Origin: Lachnospiraceae bacterium
Lineage (GTDB): Bacteria; Bacillota; Clostridia; Lachnospirales; Lachnospiraceae
Direction: 5' to 3'
NCBI GenBank assembly: GCA_017450065.1
Contig: JAFSYI010000083.1
Coordinates: 1 to 64,000, forward strand
Length of the DNA stretch: 64,000 bases
In this document: in pieces, positions 63,657 through 64,000 of the stretch
Layout: each line of letters begins with the position of its first letter
Numbering within the stretch: the stretch's first letter is position 1
Made by a program: the position numbers and the translations under genes
Notes under the pieces: model-generated
What the model saw: only the letters and a program-made list of their open reading frames with translations
Databases searched by the model: none
Told to the model about the DNA's origin: nothing

Positions 63657-64000
63657 ATGCTCTCAGCTGTTCTGATATCCGGCGGGGTGGAGAGTGCGGC
63701 ACAGTTTCTTACGGTTCTTGTGCTTTTTATTGTTGTGCTTGCTCTTACTTACTTTACCACAAAATTTGTGGGGAACTATCAGAAGATGCAGGGATTCGGT
63801 AAAAACATAGAGGCTATAGAGACCTACAGGATTACCGGCAACAAGTTTCTGCAGATAGTCAGAGTGGGCAGGAAGTATTATCTGCTGTCCATAGGTAAGG
63901 ATGAGGTAAACAGCATTGCCGAGCTGTCAGAGGAGGAACTGGATCTTAATACAGATACGCCTGCGGTAAATGATCGTTTTAAGAATATGTTTGAGATTGC
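63657..64000 (+). CDS. fliO: Flagellar biosynthesis protein FliO, 3' truncated by window
   Basis: The ATG directly abuts the cheY stop codon, and the frame stays open to the right edge (114 codons). The start MLSAVLISGGVESAAQFLTV leads into a single TM helix (about 15-37). YFTTKFVGNYQKMQGFGKN, the ITGNKFLQIVRVGRKYYLLS part and KDEVNSIAEL follow, the FliO/FliZ pattern of type III export assembly factors. Not closed at 64000. Confidence 0.88.
   Translation, partial: MLSAVLISGGVESAAQFLTVLVLFIVVLALTYFTTKFVGNYQKMQGFGKNIEAIETYRITGNKFLQIVRVGRKYYLLSIGKDEVNSIAELSEEELDLNTDTPAVNDRFKNMFEI

Overview
The window looks like chromosomal DNA of a motile, anaerobic Firmicute of the family Lachnospiraceae (Butyrivibrio/Roseburia-like). 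Pointers are CodY, a Bacillus-type fla operon with FliY and CheY, an indolepyruvate:ferredoxin oxidoreductase, and the large proteins I recognise from memory as DUF5717/DUF5716, which I associate with this family. No exact species is claimed. Genes are dense, mostly on the + strand. I see no insertion sequence, prophage, CRISPR array, rRNA or complete tRNA.

Layout: (1) 1-6.4 kb: the tail of an Ig-like repeat surface protein, a secreted amidase, a beta-CASP nuclease-like protein, thyA and a convergent membrane diguanylate cyclase. (2) 6.6-11.2 kb: ilvE, iorA, iorB (amino-acid transamination and 2-oxoacid oxidation) and a convergent HisC/CobD-type aminotransferase. (3) 11.2-18.4 kb: a tight four-gene cluster of unknown function: a 1188-aa protein, a divergent Hsp70/actin-fold protein, a TPR protein and a two-TM coiled-coil protein. 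A PilZ gene converges on it. (4) 18.8-24.6 kb: purB, purA, a double-VanZ membrane protein and lepA. (5) 24.6-35.7 kb: accessory-looking genes between lepA and hemW, which are adjacent in many Firmicutes: a HAAAP-type permease, four tandem B12-binding radical SAM proteins, a GNAT protein, a ZIP transporter, and a Y-family polymerase with a small partner behind a LexA-like box. (6) 35.7-45.7 kb: hemW, a GGDEF/EAL protein, comM-like, dprA, topA. (7) 45.9-64 kb: codY and the flagellar operon flgB to fliO, with motAB inserted after flgE.

How the parts fit: three c-di-GMP proteins (a synthase, an EAL phosphodiesterase, a PilZ receptor) share the window with the flagellar motor genes. codY lies directly upstream of the flagellar operon, and CodY-box-like sites precede codY and ilvE. 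The strongest candidates for undescribed biology are the four-gene Hsp70-like/TPR cluster (11.2-18.4 kb) and the radical SAM x4 + GNAT cluster (26.0-32.8 kb).
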